From: an uncultured Stenotrophomonas sp.
GTDB taxonomy: Bacteria > Pseudomonadota > Gammaproteobacteria > Xanthomonadales > Xanthomonadaceae
Reading direction: 5' to 3'
Assembly: GCA_913775725.1 (NCBI GenBank)
Contig: CAJYNG010000011.1
Span: 124,001-188,000, forward strand
DNA length: 64,000 bases
The notes beneath the pieces were generated by a model that made no database searches, had not been told where the DNA came from, and worked only from the letters and a program-made list of their open reading frames with translations. Made by a program: the position numbers and the translations under genes. How positions within the stretch are numbered: the stretch's first letter is position 1; each line of letters opens with the position of its first letter. This document shows, in pieces, positions 37,300-45,937 of the stretch.

Positions 37300-40224
37300 A
37301 TGACCATCCGTACTCCCGAACTGGGGTTGGCGATCCGTCGCGCACTGGCGATGACGGCAACCGCAGCACTGGCCACCCCGGCACTCGCCCAGCAGGCACC
37401 GGAAGCCACCACGCTGGACCGCATCGAGATCACCGGCTCGCGCATCCGCCAGGTCGATCTGGAAACCGCACAGCCGGTGCTGACCATCAGCCGCGCCGAC
37501 ATCGAGCGGCAGGGCTTCAACTCCGTTGCCGACATCCTGCAGAACCTGACCGCAACCGGCAGCCCGGCCTTGAGCCGTGCCAGCCCGCTCAGTGCGGGCG
37601 AGGCCGCAGGCGGCAGCTACGTGAACATGCGCGGCCTCGGTGCACAGCGCACCCTGGTGCTGGTCAACGGCAAGCGCCTGGGCATGACCACCAGCGGTTA
37701 CCAGGACATTTCCAGCATTCCCGCAGCCGCCGTCGAGCGCATGGAAGTGCTCAAGGACGGCGCGTCGGCCATCTACGGCGCCGACGCGATGGCCGGCGTG
37801 GTCAACATCATTACCCGCCGCAACGTTGAAGGTGTCGCCGCCAGCGTCTACCACGGCCAGTACAGCCAAGGCGATGGCGCCCGTACCCAGTACGACGTGG
37901 TTGCCGGCTGGTCGAATGACCGTGCCTCGATCAGCGTCGCGGCCGAGCATGTCGAAGAGAAGGGGGTGTGGGCAAGGGATCGCGGCTTCAGTGCCTACAC
38001 CTATACCGACCGCCATCCGGACGATGGCTGGACCACGGTCGGACAGTGGGGACGCATCGTCGGCTTCAATGGCCCGGGCTGCAGCAACAGCCGTGGCTGC
38101 AGTTATTCGCTCGACCGCGGCAGCCAGCCGGGCGGGCCGGACAGTTTCCACCTCAGCGACAACACACCGCTCACCGGTGATGTCAGCAACAGCAACGAGC
38201 AGATGCACCTGCAGACGCCGATCAAGCGCGATTCGCTCTTCGTCGACGCACGCATGGATCTGAACGACCAGGTCCGCTTCAATACCCAGCTGGCCTACAA
38301 CCGGCGCACCACCACGCGCCAGATCGCCGGCTATCCCTTCCAGTCCGGCGCAGCCGGCATCACCCCGATGTCCGCCGACAGCTGGTTCAACCCGTTCGGC
38401 AGCCACCACGGTTACGAAACGCCCAGCGATGTGCACTGGAACCGTCGCACCTGGGAGGTTCCGCGGGTCAGCACCAGCGAACTGACCACCTGGCAGGGCG
38501 TTGCCGCCTTTGAAGGCAGCTTCGAATTCGGCGGTCGCGACTTCGACTGGGAAGCCGGCTACCAGTACAACCGCAGCGAGCTGATCCAGCGTGCCACCGG
38601 CAACCTGCACAAGCAGCGCGTGGCCGATGCCACCGGCCCTTCATTCTTCAACCCGGAAACCGGCAAGGTTGAATGCGGTACCCCGGGAGCACCGATTGCC
38701 GGCTGCAAACCGTGGAATCCTCTGGTTCCGGATGGCCAGAGCGATCCTTATGGGCTGACCGGCAATCCCGAACTGCAGGACTGGCTGTTCCCGGAGGAAC
38801 TCACTCGTGGCCGCACCACCACCCGCAACCTGTTCGCCAGCCTCAGTGGAAGCTTCGCCACACTGCCCGCGGGCGAACTGGGCTTTGCCGTGGGCGCCGA
38901 GAGCCGCCGCGAGAACGGTCGCTTCATTCCCGACGCGCTGGCCCAGACCGGGGCCACCACCAACCTCGCCGCAGGCCCCACCGGCGGTGGCTACCGCGTC
39001 GACGAGGTCTATCTGGAGCTGAGCGTGCCGGTGTTGCGCGACCTCGCCGGTGCGCGCGAACTGACGCTCAATGCAGCGACGCGCTACTCGGACTACTCCA
39101 CCTTCGGTGGAACCCTCAACAGCAAGTTCGGCTTCAGCTGGAAGCCGATCGATCAGCTGCTGGTCCGTGGCACCTGGGCGCAGGGTTTCCGTGCACCGAC
39201 CATCTCCAACCTCTACGGCGGCGGCTCGGAAACCTTCACCACCGGCTTCCGTGACCCCTGTGACACCGTTTACGGCGCTGCCGCCAGCAGCCCGGAGGTG
39301 CGTGCACGCTGCGCTGCCGACATCGCCAACGCGGAAAGCTACCGCCAGCTCGGCCAGGGCAACGAACCGATCACCGGCAGCAGCGGGCAGACGCCGGTGC
39401 CCTTCGTCAATGGATCCAATCCCGACCTGAAGCCGGAAACCTCGACCAGCCGCACCCTGGGCCTGGTCTGGAGCCCGACGTTCGCTGAAGGGCTGCACAT
39501 CGCACTGGACTGGTGGAAGATCCGCATCGAGAACACCATCGTTTCCGACCATCCCAATGACATTCTCCGCGACTGCTACGAACTGGGGATTGCCGAGCGC
39601 TGCAACAGCTTCACCCGTGACCCGGAGCTGGGCATCGTCAACAAGCTCAAGTACGGCAGTCGCAACAGTGGCTTCGCCCAGGCCGAGGGCTATGACCTCG
39701 AGATCGGCCACAAGGTCGAAACCCGCTGGGGCACACTGAACGCCGACTGGAAGAGCACCTATGTGGCCAATGCCGAGGAACGCACGACCAATGAGATCGA
39801 TGTAGCGCCGATTCCCAGCAACGGCATCGCTACCAATGGCGGCATCGGCTTCCGCGTGCGATCCAACGCGTCGCTGGGCTGGGAACGTGGCAACTTCGGC
39901 CTCACCTGGGGCCTGCGCTACTTCTCTGCGGTCAAGGAGCGCTGCCTGGATGTGGAGGACTATCCGAACGAATGTTCGCACCCCGGCCAGCGCGCACCGT
40001 GGTTCAGCGGCACGCGTGACTACAACCGTCGCGGATCGGTCACCTTCCACGACGTGCAGGCGCGTTACAGCCTGCCGTGGGATGCGACCGTCTCGATCGG
40101 CGCCAACAACGTATTCGGTCGCCAGGGACCGATCATGTACAGCCAGCCGAGCTCCAACTTCTCCTACTACGGCGGCTTCGACATCGGACGTTTCATCTAC
40201 ATGAAATACCAGCAGCGCTTCTGA
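37300..40224 (+). CDS. TonB-dependent outer-membrane receptor (tandem paralogue 2)
   Basis: The 974-residue protein is a close, full-length paralogue of the preceding receptor. It has a signal peptide (ATAALATPALAQQ), plug LDRIEITGSRIRQVDLETAQ to GDGASAIYGADAMAGVVNII-type motif, and terminal strand IGRFIYMKYQQRF. Five extracellular cysteine pairs are conserved (PGCSNSRGC; ECGTPGAPIAGC; DPCDTVYGAA to RARCAADIA; DCYELGIAERC; RCLDVEDYPNEC). Several loop regions diverge, which suggests related but distinct ligands. GAGAGAGACCC precedes ATG 37300. Ends with a CCACGGCCC hairpin like paralogue 1. Confidence 0.9.
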   Translation: MTIRTPELGLAIRRALAMTATAALATPALAQQAPEATTLDRIEITGSRIRQVDLETAQPVLTISRADIERQGFNSVADILQNLTATGSPALSRASPLSAGEAAGGSYVNMRGLGAQRTLVLVNGKRLGMTTSGYQDISSIPAAAVERMEVLKDGASAIYGADAMAGVVNIITRRNVEGVAASVYHGQYSQGDGARTQYDVVAGWSNDRASISVAAEHVEEKGVWARDRGFSAYTYTDRHPDDGWTTVGQWGRIVGFNGPGCSNSRGCSYSLDRGSQPGGPDSFHLSDNTPLTGDVSNSNEQMHLQTPIKRDSLFVDARMDLNDQVRFNTQLAYNRRTTTRQIAGYPFQSGAAGITPMSADSWFNPFGSHHGYETPSDVHWNRRTWEVPRVSTSELTTWQGVAAFEGSFEFGGRDFDWEAGYQYNRSELIQRATGNLHKQRVADATGPSFFNPETGKVECGTPGAPIAGCKPWNPLVPDGQSDPYGLTGNPELQDWLFPEELTRGRTTTRNLFASLSGSFATLPAGELGFAVGAESRRENGRFIPDALAQTGATTNLAAGPTGGGYRVDEVYLELSVPVLRDLAGARELTLNAATRYSDYSTFGGTLNSKFGFSWKPIDQLLVRGTWAQGFRAPTISNLYGGGSETFTTGFRDPCDTVYGAAASSPEVRARCAADIANAESYRQLGQGNEPITGSSGQTPVPFVNGSNPDLKPETSTSRTLGLVWSPTFAEGLHIALDWWKIRIENTIVSDHPNDILRDCYELGIAERCNSFTRDPELGIVNKLKYGSRNSGFAQAEGYDLEIGHKVETRWGTLNADWKSTYVANAEERTTNEIDVAPIPSNGIATNGGIGFRVRSNASLGWERGNFGLTWGLRYFSAVKERCLDVEDYPNECSHPGQRAPWFSGTRDYNRRGSVTFHDVQARYSLPWDATVSIGANNVFGRQGPIMYSQPSSNFSYYGGFDIGRFIYMKYQQRF

Positions 40225-40248
40225 TCCACCGCCCTGCCAGCATTGCCC

Positions 40249-40272
40249 ACCACGGCCCTCCGGGGCCGTGGT
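40249..40272 (+). terminator. Terminator-like hairpin of TonB receptor 2
   Basis: ACCACGGCCC and GGGCCGTGGT pair, the same stem as at 36991, but no T run follows, so termination may be weaker. Confidence 0.6.
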
Positions 40273-40367
40273 GACGCATGGCCGGGGGCGCGTCATCTGG
40301 CGGTCGCAAAGCGGTCATATCGGCTACATCGCCAGCACCGAGCATGCCGGAAACCCGGAGGCCCGCC

Positions 40368-41513
40368 ATGCGCTATGCCATCGTCACCGAGACCTACCCG
40401 CCGGAAGTGAACGGCGTTGCCCTGACCGTGCAGGGGCTGGAACAGGGACTGCACAACGCCGGCCACGAGATCGACCTGATCCGCCCGCGACAGGCCAGTG
40501 AAGCGCTGGACTCCGCAGCGGGTACCCTGTTGGTTCCCGGCGCCGCCCTGCCGCGTTACCCCGGCCTGCGCTTCGGGCTGCCGGCCCCGATCCGGCTCGG
40601 CCGCCACTGGCAGCAGCAACGCCCGGATGCCGTCTATGTCGCCACCGAAGGCCCGCTGGGCTGGTCGGCCGTGCGCACTGCACGGCGCCTCGGCATTCCG
40701 GTGGCCAGTGGCTTCCACACCCGCTTCGACGAATACCTGCCCGACTACGGTGTGGCCTGGCTGCAGGCGGCCGCGATGCGCTGGATGCGTCGCTTCCACA
40801 ACCAGGCCGATGCGACGCTGGTACCCACCCGCGAACTGCAGCAGTTCCTCGGCGAACAGGGTTTCGAACGCGTACGCCTGCTGGCACGTGCGGTCGACAG
40901 CCAGCAGTTCGATCCGAGCCGCCGTGATCCGGCGCTGCGCGAGGAGTGGGGTGTGGACGGCAACGGCCTGGTGGCGATCTACGTCGGCCGCATCGCCGCG
41001 GAAAAGAACCTTGGCCTGGCGGTGAAGGCATTCCGTCGCCTGCAGCAGATCCGTCCCAAGGCCCGCTTCGTGTGGGTGGGTGATGGCCCTGCCCGCGAAA
41101 AACTGGCGCATGAAAACCCCGACTTCATCTTCTGCGGGATCCAACGTGGTGACGCGCTTGCCCGGCATTTCGCCAGCGGCGACCTGTTCCTGTTCCCCAG
41201 CCGCAGCGAGACCTTCGGCAACGTGACCCTCGAAAGCATGGCCAGCGGCGTGGCAACCGTGGCCTTCGACTATGGCGCTGCCCGCGAGTACCTGCGCAAT
41301 GGCGAAAATGGCGCGGCAGTGGACAACGATGAGCAGTTCATCGAAGCGGCCGTGCAGCTGGCCGCCGATGACACGCAGCGCCAGACGCTGGGCAGCAACG
41401 CCGCACGCGCGATGAAGCGCCTGCATCCGCAGCAGGTGGTGGCGGAATTCGATGCCCTGCTGGCCGAACTGGCGCAGTCGCGGAGGAGCGGCCATGCGCA
41501 CCACGCGGCTTGA
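40368..41513 (+). CDS. Glycosyltransferase family 4 (MgtA/SqdX-like)
   Basis: The 381-residue GT-B enzyme opens with MRYAIVTETYPPEVNGVALT, the diagnostic start of alpha-mannosyl/sulfoquinovosyl-type transferases, followed by GFHTRFDEYLPDYG. Its C-domain has YVGRIAAEKNLGLAVKAF and the nucleotide-binding FLFPSRSETFGNVTLESMAS with the conserved ExxxxxxxE pattern. It probably transfers a hexose from a nucleotide sugar to a lipid or cell-envelope acceptor. GGAGG precedes the ATG. The next gene, a PAP2 phosphatase, overlaps its end by 20 bp, and the pair probably forms an envelope-lipid operon. Confidence 0.88.
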   Translation: MRYAIVTETYPPEVNGVALTVQGLEQGLHNAGHEIDLIRPRQASEALDSAAGTLLVPGAALPRYPGLRFGLPAPIRLGRHWQQQRPDAVYVATEGPLGWSAVRTARRLGIPVASGFHTRFDEYLPDYGVAWLQAAAMRWMRRFHNQADATLVPTRELQQFLGEQGFERVRLLARAVDSQQFDPSRRDPALREEWGVDGNGLVAIYVGRIAAEKNLGLAVKAFRRLQQIRPKARFVWVGDGPAREKLAHENPDFIFCGIQRGDALARHFASGDLFLFPSRSETFGNVTLESMASGVATVAFDYGAAREYLRNGENGAAVDNDEQFIEAAVQLAADDTQRQTLGSNAARAMKRLHPQQVVAEFDALLAELAQSRRSGHAHHAA

Positions 41514-42033
41514 ACTGCTGGCCGACCGCGAAGCACGCCTGTGCCGGCGGGCCAACCACTACTGCCGCCGCCGCCGCGTGCGCCGCCTGTTTGCGGTCAT
41601 CAGCCGGCTCGGTGATGGCGTGTTCTGGTACGTGCTGATGGGCGCGCTGGTGCTGCTCGATGGCTTCGACGGCCTGCGCGCGTCCGTGCACATGGCCGCC
41701 ACCGGTCTGGCCGCGTTGCTGCTGTACAAGGGCCTCAAGCGCTGGACCCGGCGCCCGCGCCCGTATGCGGCCGACCTGCGCATCCGCGCGTGGGTGGCAC
41801 CGCTGGACGAGTTCAGCTTCCCCTCCGGACACACCCTGCACGCGGTGTCGTTCACCATCGTCGCGTTGGCCTACTACCCGTGGCTGGCACCGCTGCTGGT
41901 GCCGTTCACCGCCGGCGTCGCGCTGTCGAGGGTGGTGCTGGGCCTGCATTATCCCAGCGACGTATTGGCCGCGACGGGCATCGCGGTGCTGCTGGCGTCG
42001 GCCAGCCTGGCCTGGTTGCCGCTGCCGGTGTAG
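41494..42033 (+). CDS. PAP2-family membrane phosphatase
   Basis: The 179-residue integral membrane protein has the three phosphatase motifs of type-2 phosphatidic acid phosphatases: KGLKRWTRRPRP, FPSGHTLHAV and SRVVLGLHYPSDVLA. About five hydrophobic helices surround them. Members dephosphorylate lipid phosphates such as undecaprenyl pyrophosphate or phosphatidylglycerophosphate; here the substrate is unknown. GGAGGAGCGG precedes the ATG inside the end of the glycosyltransferase gene, so translation is likely coupled. Confidence 0.87.
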   Translation: MRTTRLELLADREARLCRRANHYCRRRRVRRLFAVISRLGDGVFWYVLMGALVLLDGFDGLRASVHMAATGLAALLLYKGLKRWTRRPRPYAADLRIRAWVAPLDEFSFPSGHTLHAVSFTIVALAYYPWLAPLLVPFTAGVALSRVVLGLHYPSDVLAATGIAVLLASASLAWLPLPV

Positions 42034-42053
42034 CCCCGGGGTCGGAATCCTTC

Positions 42054-42077
42054 GGTAGCGCCGGGCCATGCCCGGCG
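42054..42077 (+). repeat. SMAG-like GTAG palindrome
   Basis: GGTAGCGCCGGGCCATGCCC, identical in sequence to the element at 54775. It lies in the gap before lpxH. Confidence 0.75.
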
Positions 42078-42099
42078 GTGGATGCCCTAGAATGCCCGC

Positions 42100-42846
42100 A
42101 TGACCACGTTGTTCATTTCCGACCTGCACCTGGACCCCAGCCGTCCGGAGATCACCGACCTGTTCCTGCGCTTCCTGCGCGAGCAGGCGCCCGGCGCCGA
42201 TGCGCTGTACATCCTCGGCGACCTGTTCGAAGCCTGGATCGGCGACGACACGCCCTCGCCCGCCGCCGATGCGGTAGCCGATGCGCTGAAGCTACTGTCC
42301 GACGGCGGCGTGCCGGTGTACTTCATCCGCGGCAACCGTGATTTCCTGCTCGGCGAGGACTACGCGCGCCGCGCCGGCCTGCGCATCCTGCCCGACCCGT
42401 GCATGATCAAACTGTACGGCCGCCCGGTGCTGCTGCAGCACGGCGACCTGCTGTGCACCGACGATATCCCCTACCAGCAGTTCCGCGCACAGACGCGCGA
42501 CCCGGTGTTCCAGGCGCAGTTCCTGTCGCAGCCACTGGCCGCGCGCATCGCCTTCGCACAGAAGGCACGTGAAGCGAGCCAGGCCCGCCAGTCGGAAATG
42601 AAGCAGGGTGATCGCGCGCAGTTCGAGACCGTCACCGACGTGGCCCCGGCCGAAGTCGATGCCACCTTCGTGCGCCATGGCGTGGACACCATGATCCATG
42701 GCCACACCCATCGCCCGGCGGTGCACAGCCTGCAGGCCGGTGGCCGTGCCTGCACCCGCATCGTGCTGGGGGACTGGTACGAACAGGGTTCGGTGCTGCG
42801 CGTGGACGCCAACGGCTGGTCGCTGGATACGCTCGCGCGCGAATGA
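42100..42846 (+). CDS. lpxH: UDP-2,3-diacylglucosamine diphosphatase
   Basis: LpxH hydrolyses UDP-2,3-diacylglucosamine to lipid X and UMP, the fourth step of lipid A synthesis, as a peripheral inner-membrane protein. The 248-residue protein has all calcineurin-like metallophosphatase motifs: [42 protein letters not shown] and [10 protein letters not shown]. The length and the DLF-A-WIGDD segment are specific to LpxH and not LpxI/LpxG. Located behind the glycosyltransferase-PAP2 pair. Confidence 0.95.
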   Translation: MTTLFISDLHLDPSRPEITDLFLRFLREQAPGADALYILGDLFEAWIGDDTPSPAADAVADALKLLSDGGVPVYFIRGNRDFLLGEDYARRAGLRILPDPCMIKLYGRPVLLQHGDLLCTDDIPYQQFRAQTRDPVFQAQFLSQPLAARIAFAQKAREASQARQSEMKQGDRAQFETVTDVAPAEVDATFVRHGVDTMIHGHTHRPAVHSLQAGGRACTRIVLGDWYEQGSVLRVDANGWSLDTLARE

Positions 42847-42858
42847 TGGATCGCAGGG

Positions 42859-42926
42859 TGCCAACCAAGGTTGGCATCTACCAGGGCAGGTGCACGCACC
42901 CGGGTAGACGCCGACCCCGGTCGGCG
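42859..42926. repeat. SMAG-like palindrome pair
   Basis: GTGCCAACCAAGGTTGGCAT followed by CTACC (42859-42882), and GGGTAGACGCCGACCCCGGT with GCG (42902-42926), in opposite orientation. They lie between convergent lpxH and the metalloprotease gene. Confidence 0.65.
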
Positions 42927-42933
42927 ATTGGCC

Positions 42934-44187
42934 TCAGCGGAAGGCCGCGATGGTGGCCTTGGTATTGACCAGCACGCGCTGGTTGTCGGCGGTACTGGCA
43001 TTGCCCATCGGGATGCCGTTGTAGCTGATGTTCGGGTTGGACCAGTAGTTCAGGCGCGGGCAGCCAGCCGAGCAGTCATAGGCCATGATCGTGCGCCAGC
43101 GCGAACCGGAGGACGGCTCGTAGCGATAGCCATGCCCATACGCATAGGGCGACGTGCTGGGATCACTGGCGATATCGTGCCGCGCGCTCTGCAGATGGCC
43201 GATCTCGTGCGCAAACGAGTAGTAGCCGGTTGCGCAATCCCAGTACACCGCCGCGAACGCCGTCGACGCTGTCGAGCCGATGCCCGACGCCAGGCCGCAA
43301 TACGCCGTGTTGTTGATCAGCAGCACGCCGACGTCGGCTGCGGTGCTGTTGCGGCTGGTGTGGATGCTGTCCATATAGCCGTCGCTGGTGCCACGGAAGC
43401 GCGCCAGGTCGGTGTCGAAGCTGCCCGACTCGGAGTAGCTGGTGGTCTCGTAACCGGCCAGCTGCAGGGTGATGCCGACGTTGCTGTTGACGTAGCCCTG
43501 GTTGGACTCGGCCACCGCCAGCTGCACCAGCGACTGCATGTTGCCACCATAGGCCGTTACCGCTGCATTGGTCGCCACCACCAGCACGCGGATGGTGGCC
43601 GGGCTACCGGACGAGGCCTGCGCGATGCCGATGCGATCGTTGTTGCCCATCGGGATTTTCGGCAGCTGGTTGTAGTCGGCCGGATGATCGGCCGGCATCC
43701 GCGATTCATCCACTTCCACCAGTACATGGCGGCTGCCCAGCGGGCGCAGGCGGTACAGCTTGCCGTCCTTGCGGATCGAACCGGTGATGGTGTTGCCCGA
43801 ACGCACCAGGATCAGCGAATTGCCCGGATCGTCCTGGCCATTGGACGCGGCGGCGGTCAGCTTGTCCGAGGGTGAGCGGAACTGGCCGTACCAGATACTG
43901 CCGCCATCAGGCAGTGCTTCAACCTTGCTGCGCACCGCCTGCACGCGCTGGCCAAGCAGTTCGAACTCCAGCTGCGGCTGCGCAGTGGCAGCAGCATCGA
44001 CACGCACTTCCTGTACCGTCGCCGTGGACGGGGTGGCCAGCAGCTTGCCCAGCGCGGGCTCGCTGTTTGCCGATGCCCGGCTGATGACCGTCACCGGCTC
44101 GAACAACGGTGCCGCATGCGCGGCCGCTGCCACCGACAAACCCAACACCAGGCCACCTGCCGCTTTGCCAATCGATCTGGACAACAT
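42934..44187 (-). CDS. Secreted zinc metalloprotease (metzincin, M12-like)
   Basis: The 417-residue protein has a signal peptide (LVLGLSVAAAAHAAP), a roughly 180-residue propeptide-like N-domain, and a metzincin catalytic domain. The zinc site is YSFAHEIGHLQSARHD (HExxHxxxxxH) and the Met-turn region is TIMAYDCSAGCPRLNYWSNP. Four Cys residues in the catalytic half suggest disulfides (AYCGLAS, DCATG, DCSAGC). It probably degrades extracellular proteins after export. AAGGAG lies before ATG 44187. It is divergent from the DUF2235 gene across 219 bp. Confidence 0.88.
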   Translation of the reverse strand: MLSRSIGKAAGGLVLGLSVAAAAHAAPLFEPVTVISRASANSEPALGKLLATPSTATVQEVRVDAAATAQPQLEFELLGQRVQAVRSKVEALPDGGSIWYGQFRSPSDKLTAAASNGQDDPGNSLILVRSGNTITGSIRKDGKLYRLRPLGSRHVLVEVDESRMPADHPADYNQLPKIPMGNNDRIGIAQASSGSPATIRVLVVATNAAVTAYGGNMQSLVQLAVAESNQGYVNSNVGITLQLAGYETTSYSESGSFDTDLARFRGTSDGYMDSIHTSRNSTAADVGVLLINNTAYCGLASGIGSTASTAFAAVYWDCATGYYSFAHEIGHLQSARHDIASDPSTSPYAYGHGYRYEPSSGSRWRTIMAYDCSAGCPRLNYWSNPNISYNGIPMGNASTADNQRVLVNTKATIAAFR

Positions 44188-44406
44188 TGCGTCGCTCCTT
44201 GAATGATGTGAACAGCGTTGATGCAGCACGCCCGGGTTTGCCGGGTTTGGCCATATGGCCTGCGCGGGTCGTGTGAATTCAATAGAAGATGGGAATGAAA
44301 ATCAGGAACTGTGATCGACCGCATCTGCGTTAAGTAAGGTCAAAAGCGTCACTACACTTCGCCAATACACCGCTTTCGCGCTACCGTGACGTAGTCACGA
44401 CGGGAC

Positions 44407-45870
44407 ATGCACATGGCACCATCGCAGGACACGGACGAAGATGTCGGCTTGCTGCGGATCGGCCTGTTCTTCGATGGCACCCGCAACAACGCCCACAATC
44501 TGGCGCGCGGTCGTCCGCAGCTGCCACAGCCACGCCCGGTGCAGCTGCGTGCGGATGACGATTCGACCTACCAGAGCCGGCTGACCAGCAGCTACGACAA
44601 CGGCCCGACCAACATCGCGCGCCTGCAGCAGCTGTATCCGGACAGCCGCCACGATGCGATGGCCACGGCTTCGCTGTCGATCTACGTGGAAGGCGTGGGC
44701 ACCCGCGATGATGCCGATGATGATCTGATCGGCCTTGCCTTCGGTATCGGTGCCAGCGGCGTGCGGGCGAAAGTGCAGCGTGCGCTGCAGGTGCTGCTGC
44801 CGGCCGCGCTTGCCGAGCTGTCCACGCGCTGGCGGCAGCCGCTGCGTCGCGTGCAGCTGGATCTGTTCGGGTTTTCGCGAGGCGCTGCCGCGGCGCGTGA
44901 TATCGCCAACCAGCTGCAGGGCTGGGACAGCGCGCGCTGGCGCCAGCTGCTGCAGGCCTCAGGCCTTGCCTGTGCAACCGACTTCGCACCTGCCATGCCG
45001 GTGCTTCGCTTCATGGGTCTGTTCGACACCGTGGTCGCGGTCAATGGCGGCCGCGCCGATGAACAACCACAACTGGCTCTGCGCAGTGGCATCGCCACAC
45101 ACGTAGTGCAGCTCACCGCGCGTGATGAACATCGCCAGCACTATCCGCTGACGAGCGTGGCGCCGCCATTCACCGAGATCGCCCTGCCCGGCGTGCACGC
45201 CAATATCGGCGGTGGCTACAACCAGCTGGAAGAAGGTCCCAAGCTGCTCAGCCGCCCGCGCCGGCAACAGATGCGCCGCCCAGCGGTTGCCGACTACCAG
45301 GTCCCTCCACTGGCGTTGCTGCAGGCCACCACGGCCTACGCCGAAACGCAGGCCGATGCCGAACGCTGGCGCCAGCAGCTGGGCGTGGGTGAAAAGGAGA
45401 TCTGGGTGGATGTCTGGCACCAATGGCAGCAGCAGCGTCGCGCCGGCAGCCGCAGCGTGCTGTTGTCACCGGTGCTGTATGTGACTGCCGCGGTGGTGCT
45501 GCGTCGGCGCATCGACTGGCGTTACCAGCTGATCGCACTGCAGGTGATGCAGCAGCAGGCCATCGATGCCGGCGTGCGATGGACTGCCAATGCCACCGAA
45601 GTCCCCGGCTGGGAGCTGCCGCCCGCCCTGCAGCCGATCGCACGGCGCCTGGTGGCGGTACAGCCGCTGACGCAGACACAGGAGGCGCTGCTGCGGCGAC
45701 GCTACCTGATGCAGTCGGCGCACTGGAACTTCGATGCACTGGGCGATACTGCACTGACCTACGCCGCCGATGCCGGTGTCAGCGAATTGCCGTACCGGCC
45801 GGGTCCCGGCCTGTTCTACATCAACCGGCCCACAGTGGATGGCAAGCGCGTGGTGTTGCCGAACGCCTGA
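44407..45870 (+). CDS. DUF2235 alpha/beta hydrolase, Tle1-like phospholipase candidate
   Basis: The 487-residue protein matches DUF2235, which includes Tle1 phospholipase effectors of type VI secretion. It has IGLFFDGTRNNAHNLARG at the N-terminus, a nucleophile elbow LDLFGFSRGAAAARDIANQL (GFSRG), an Asp in RFMGLFDTVVAVNGG and a His in IALPGVHANIGGGYNQL, together a Ser-Asp-His triad. There is no signal peptide or transmembrane helix. No VgrG, PAAR, adaptor or immunity gene lies within this window, so it is an orphan here. The start may be either of two in-frame ATGs (44407 or 44413). A 32-bp palindromic terminator follows. Confidence 0.82.
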   Translation: MHMAPSQDTDEDVGLLRIGLFFDGTRNNAHNLARGRPQLPQPRPVQLRADDDSTYQSRLTSSYDNGPTNIARLQQLYPDSRHDAMATASLSIYVEGVGTRDDADDDLIGLAFGIGASGVRAKVQRALQVLLPAALAELSTRWRQPLRRVQLDLFGFSRGAAAARDIANQLQGWDSARWRQLLQASGLACATDFAPAMPVLRFMGLFDTVVAVNGGRADEQPQLALRSGIATHVVQLTARDEHRQHYPLTSVAPPFTEIALPGVHANIGGGYNQLEEGPKLLSRPRRQQMRRPAVADYQVPPLALLQATTAYAETQADAERWRQQLGVGEKEIWVDVWHQWQQQRRAGSRSVLLSPVLYVTAAVVLRRRIDWRYQLIALQVMQQQAIDAGVRWTANATEVPGWELPPALQPIARRLVAVQPLTQTQEALLRRRYLMQSAHWNFDALGDTALTYAADAGVSELPYRPGPGLFYINRPTVDGKRVVLPNA

Positions 45871-45935
45871 AAAAAGGGACGGAGGGGATTAAGTCGTTTG
45901 TGCCACAAACGACTTAATCCCCTCCGTCCCTTTTT
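45871..45935. terminator. Perfect 32-bp palindrome, bidirectional terminator
   Basis: Arms 45871-45902 and 45904-45935 are exact complements around a single central base. The stem starts with AAAAAGGGACGGAGGGGATT and the right arm ends in five T, so both convergent genes (DUF2235 and DUF455) could terminate here. Confidence 0.85.
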
Positions 45936-45937
45936 CT

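Noticed and set aside
34003-38610. A 1535-residue open frame on the minus strand running opposite both TonB receptor genes and their gap.
   Set aside because: It is the antisense mirror of two strongly supported receptors in high-GC codon usage; it has no domain, no signal and no ribosome site. Its length reflects scarce stop codons on the complement.
42934-44187. The metzincin as an immunity or partner gene of the Tle1-like hydrolase.
   Set aside because: It is divergent, has a complete protease active site and signal peptide, and immunity proteins of Tle1 are lipoproteins without protease motifs.
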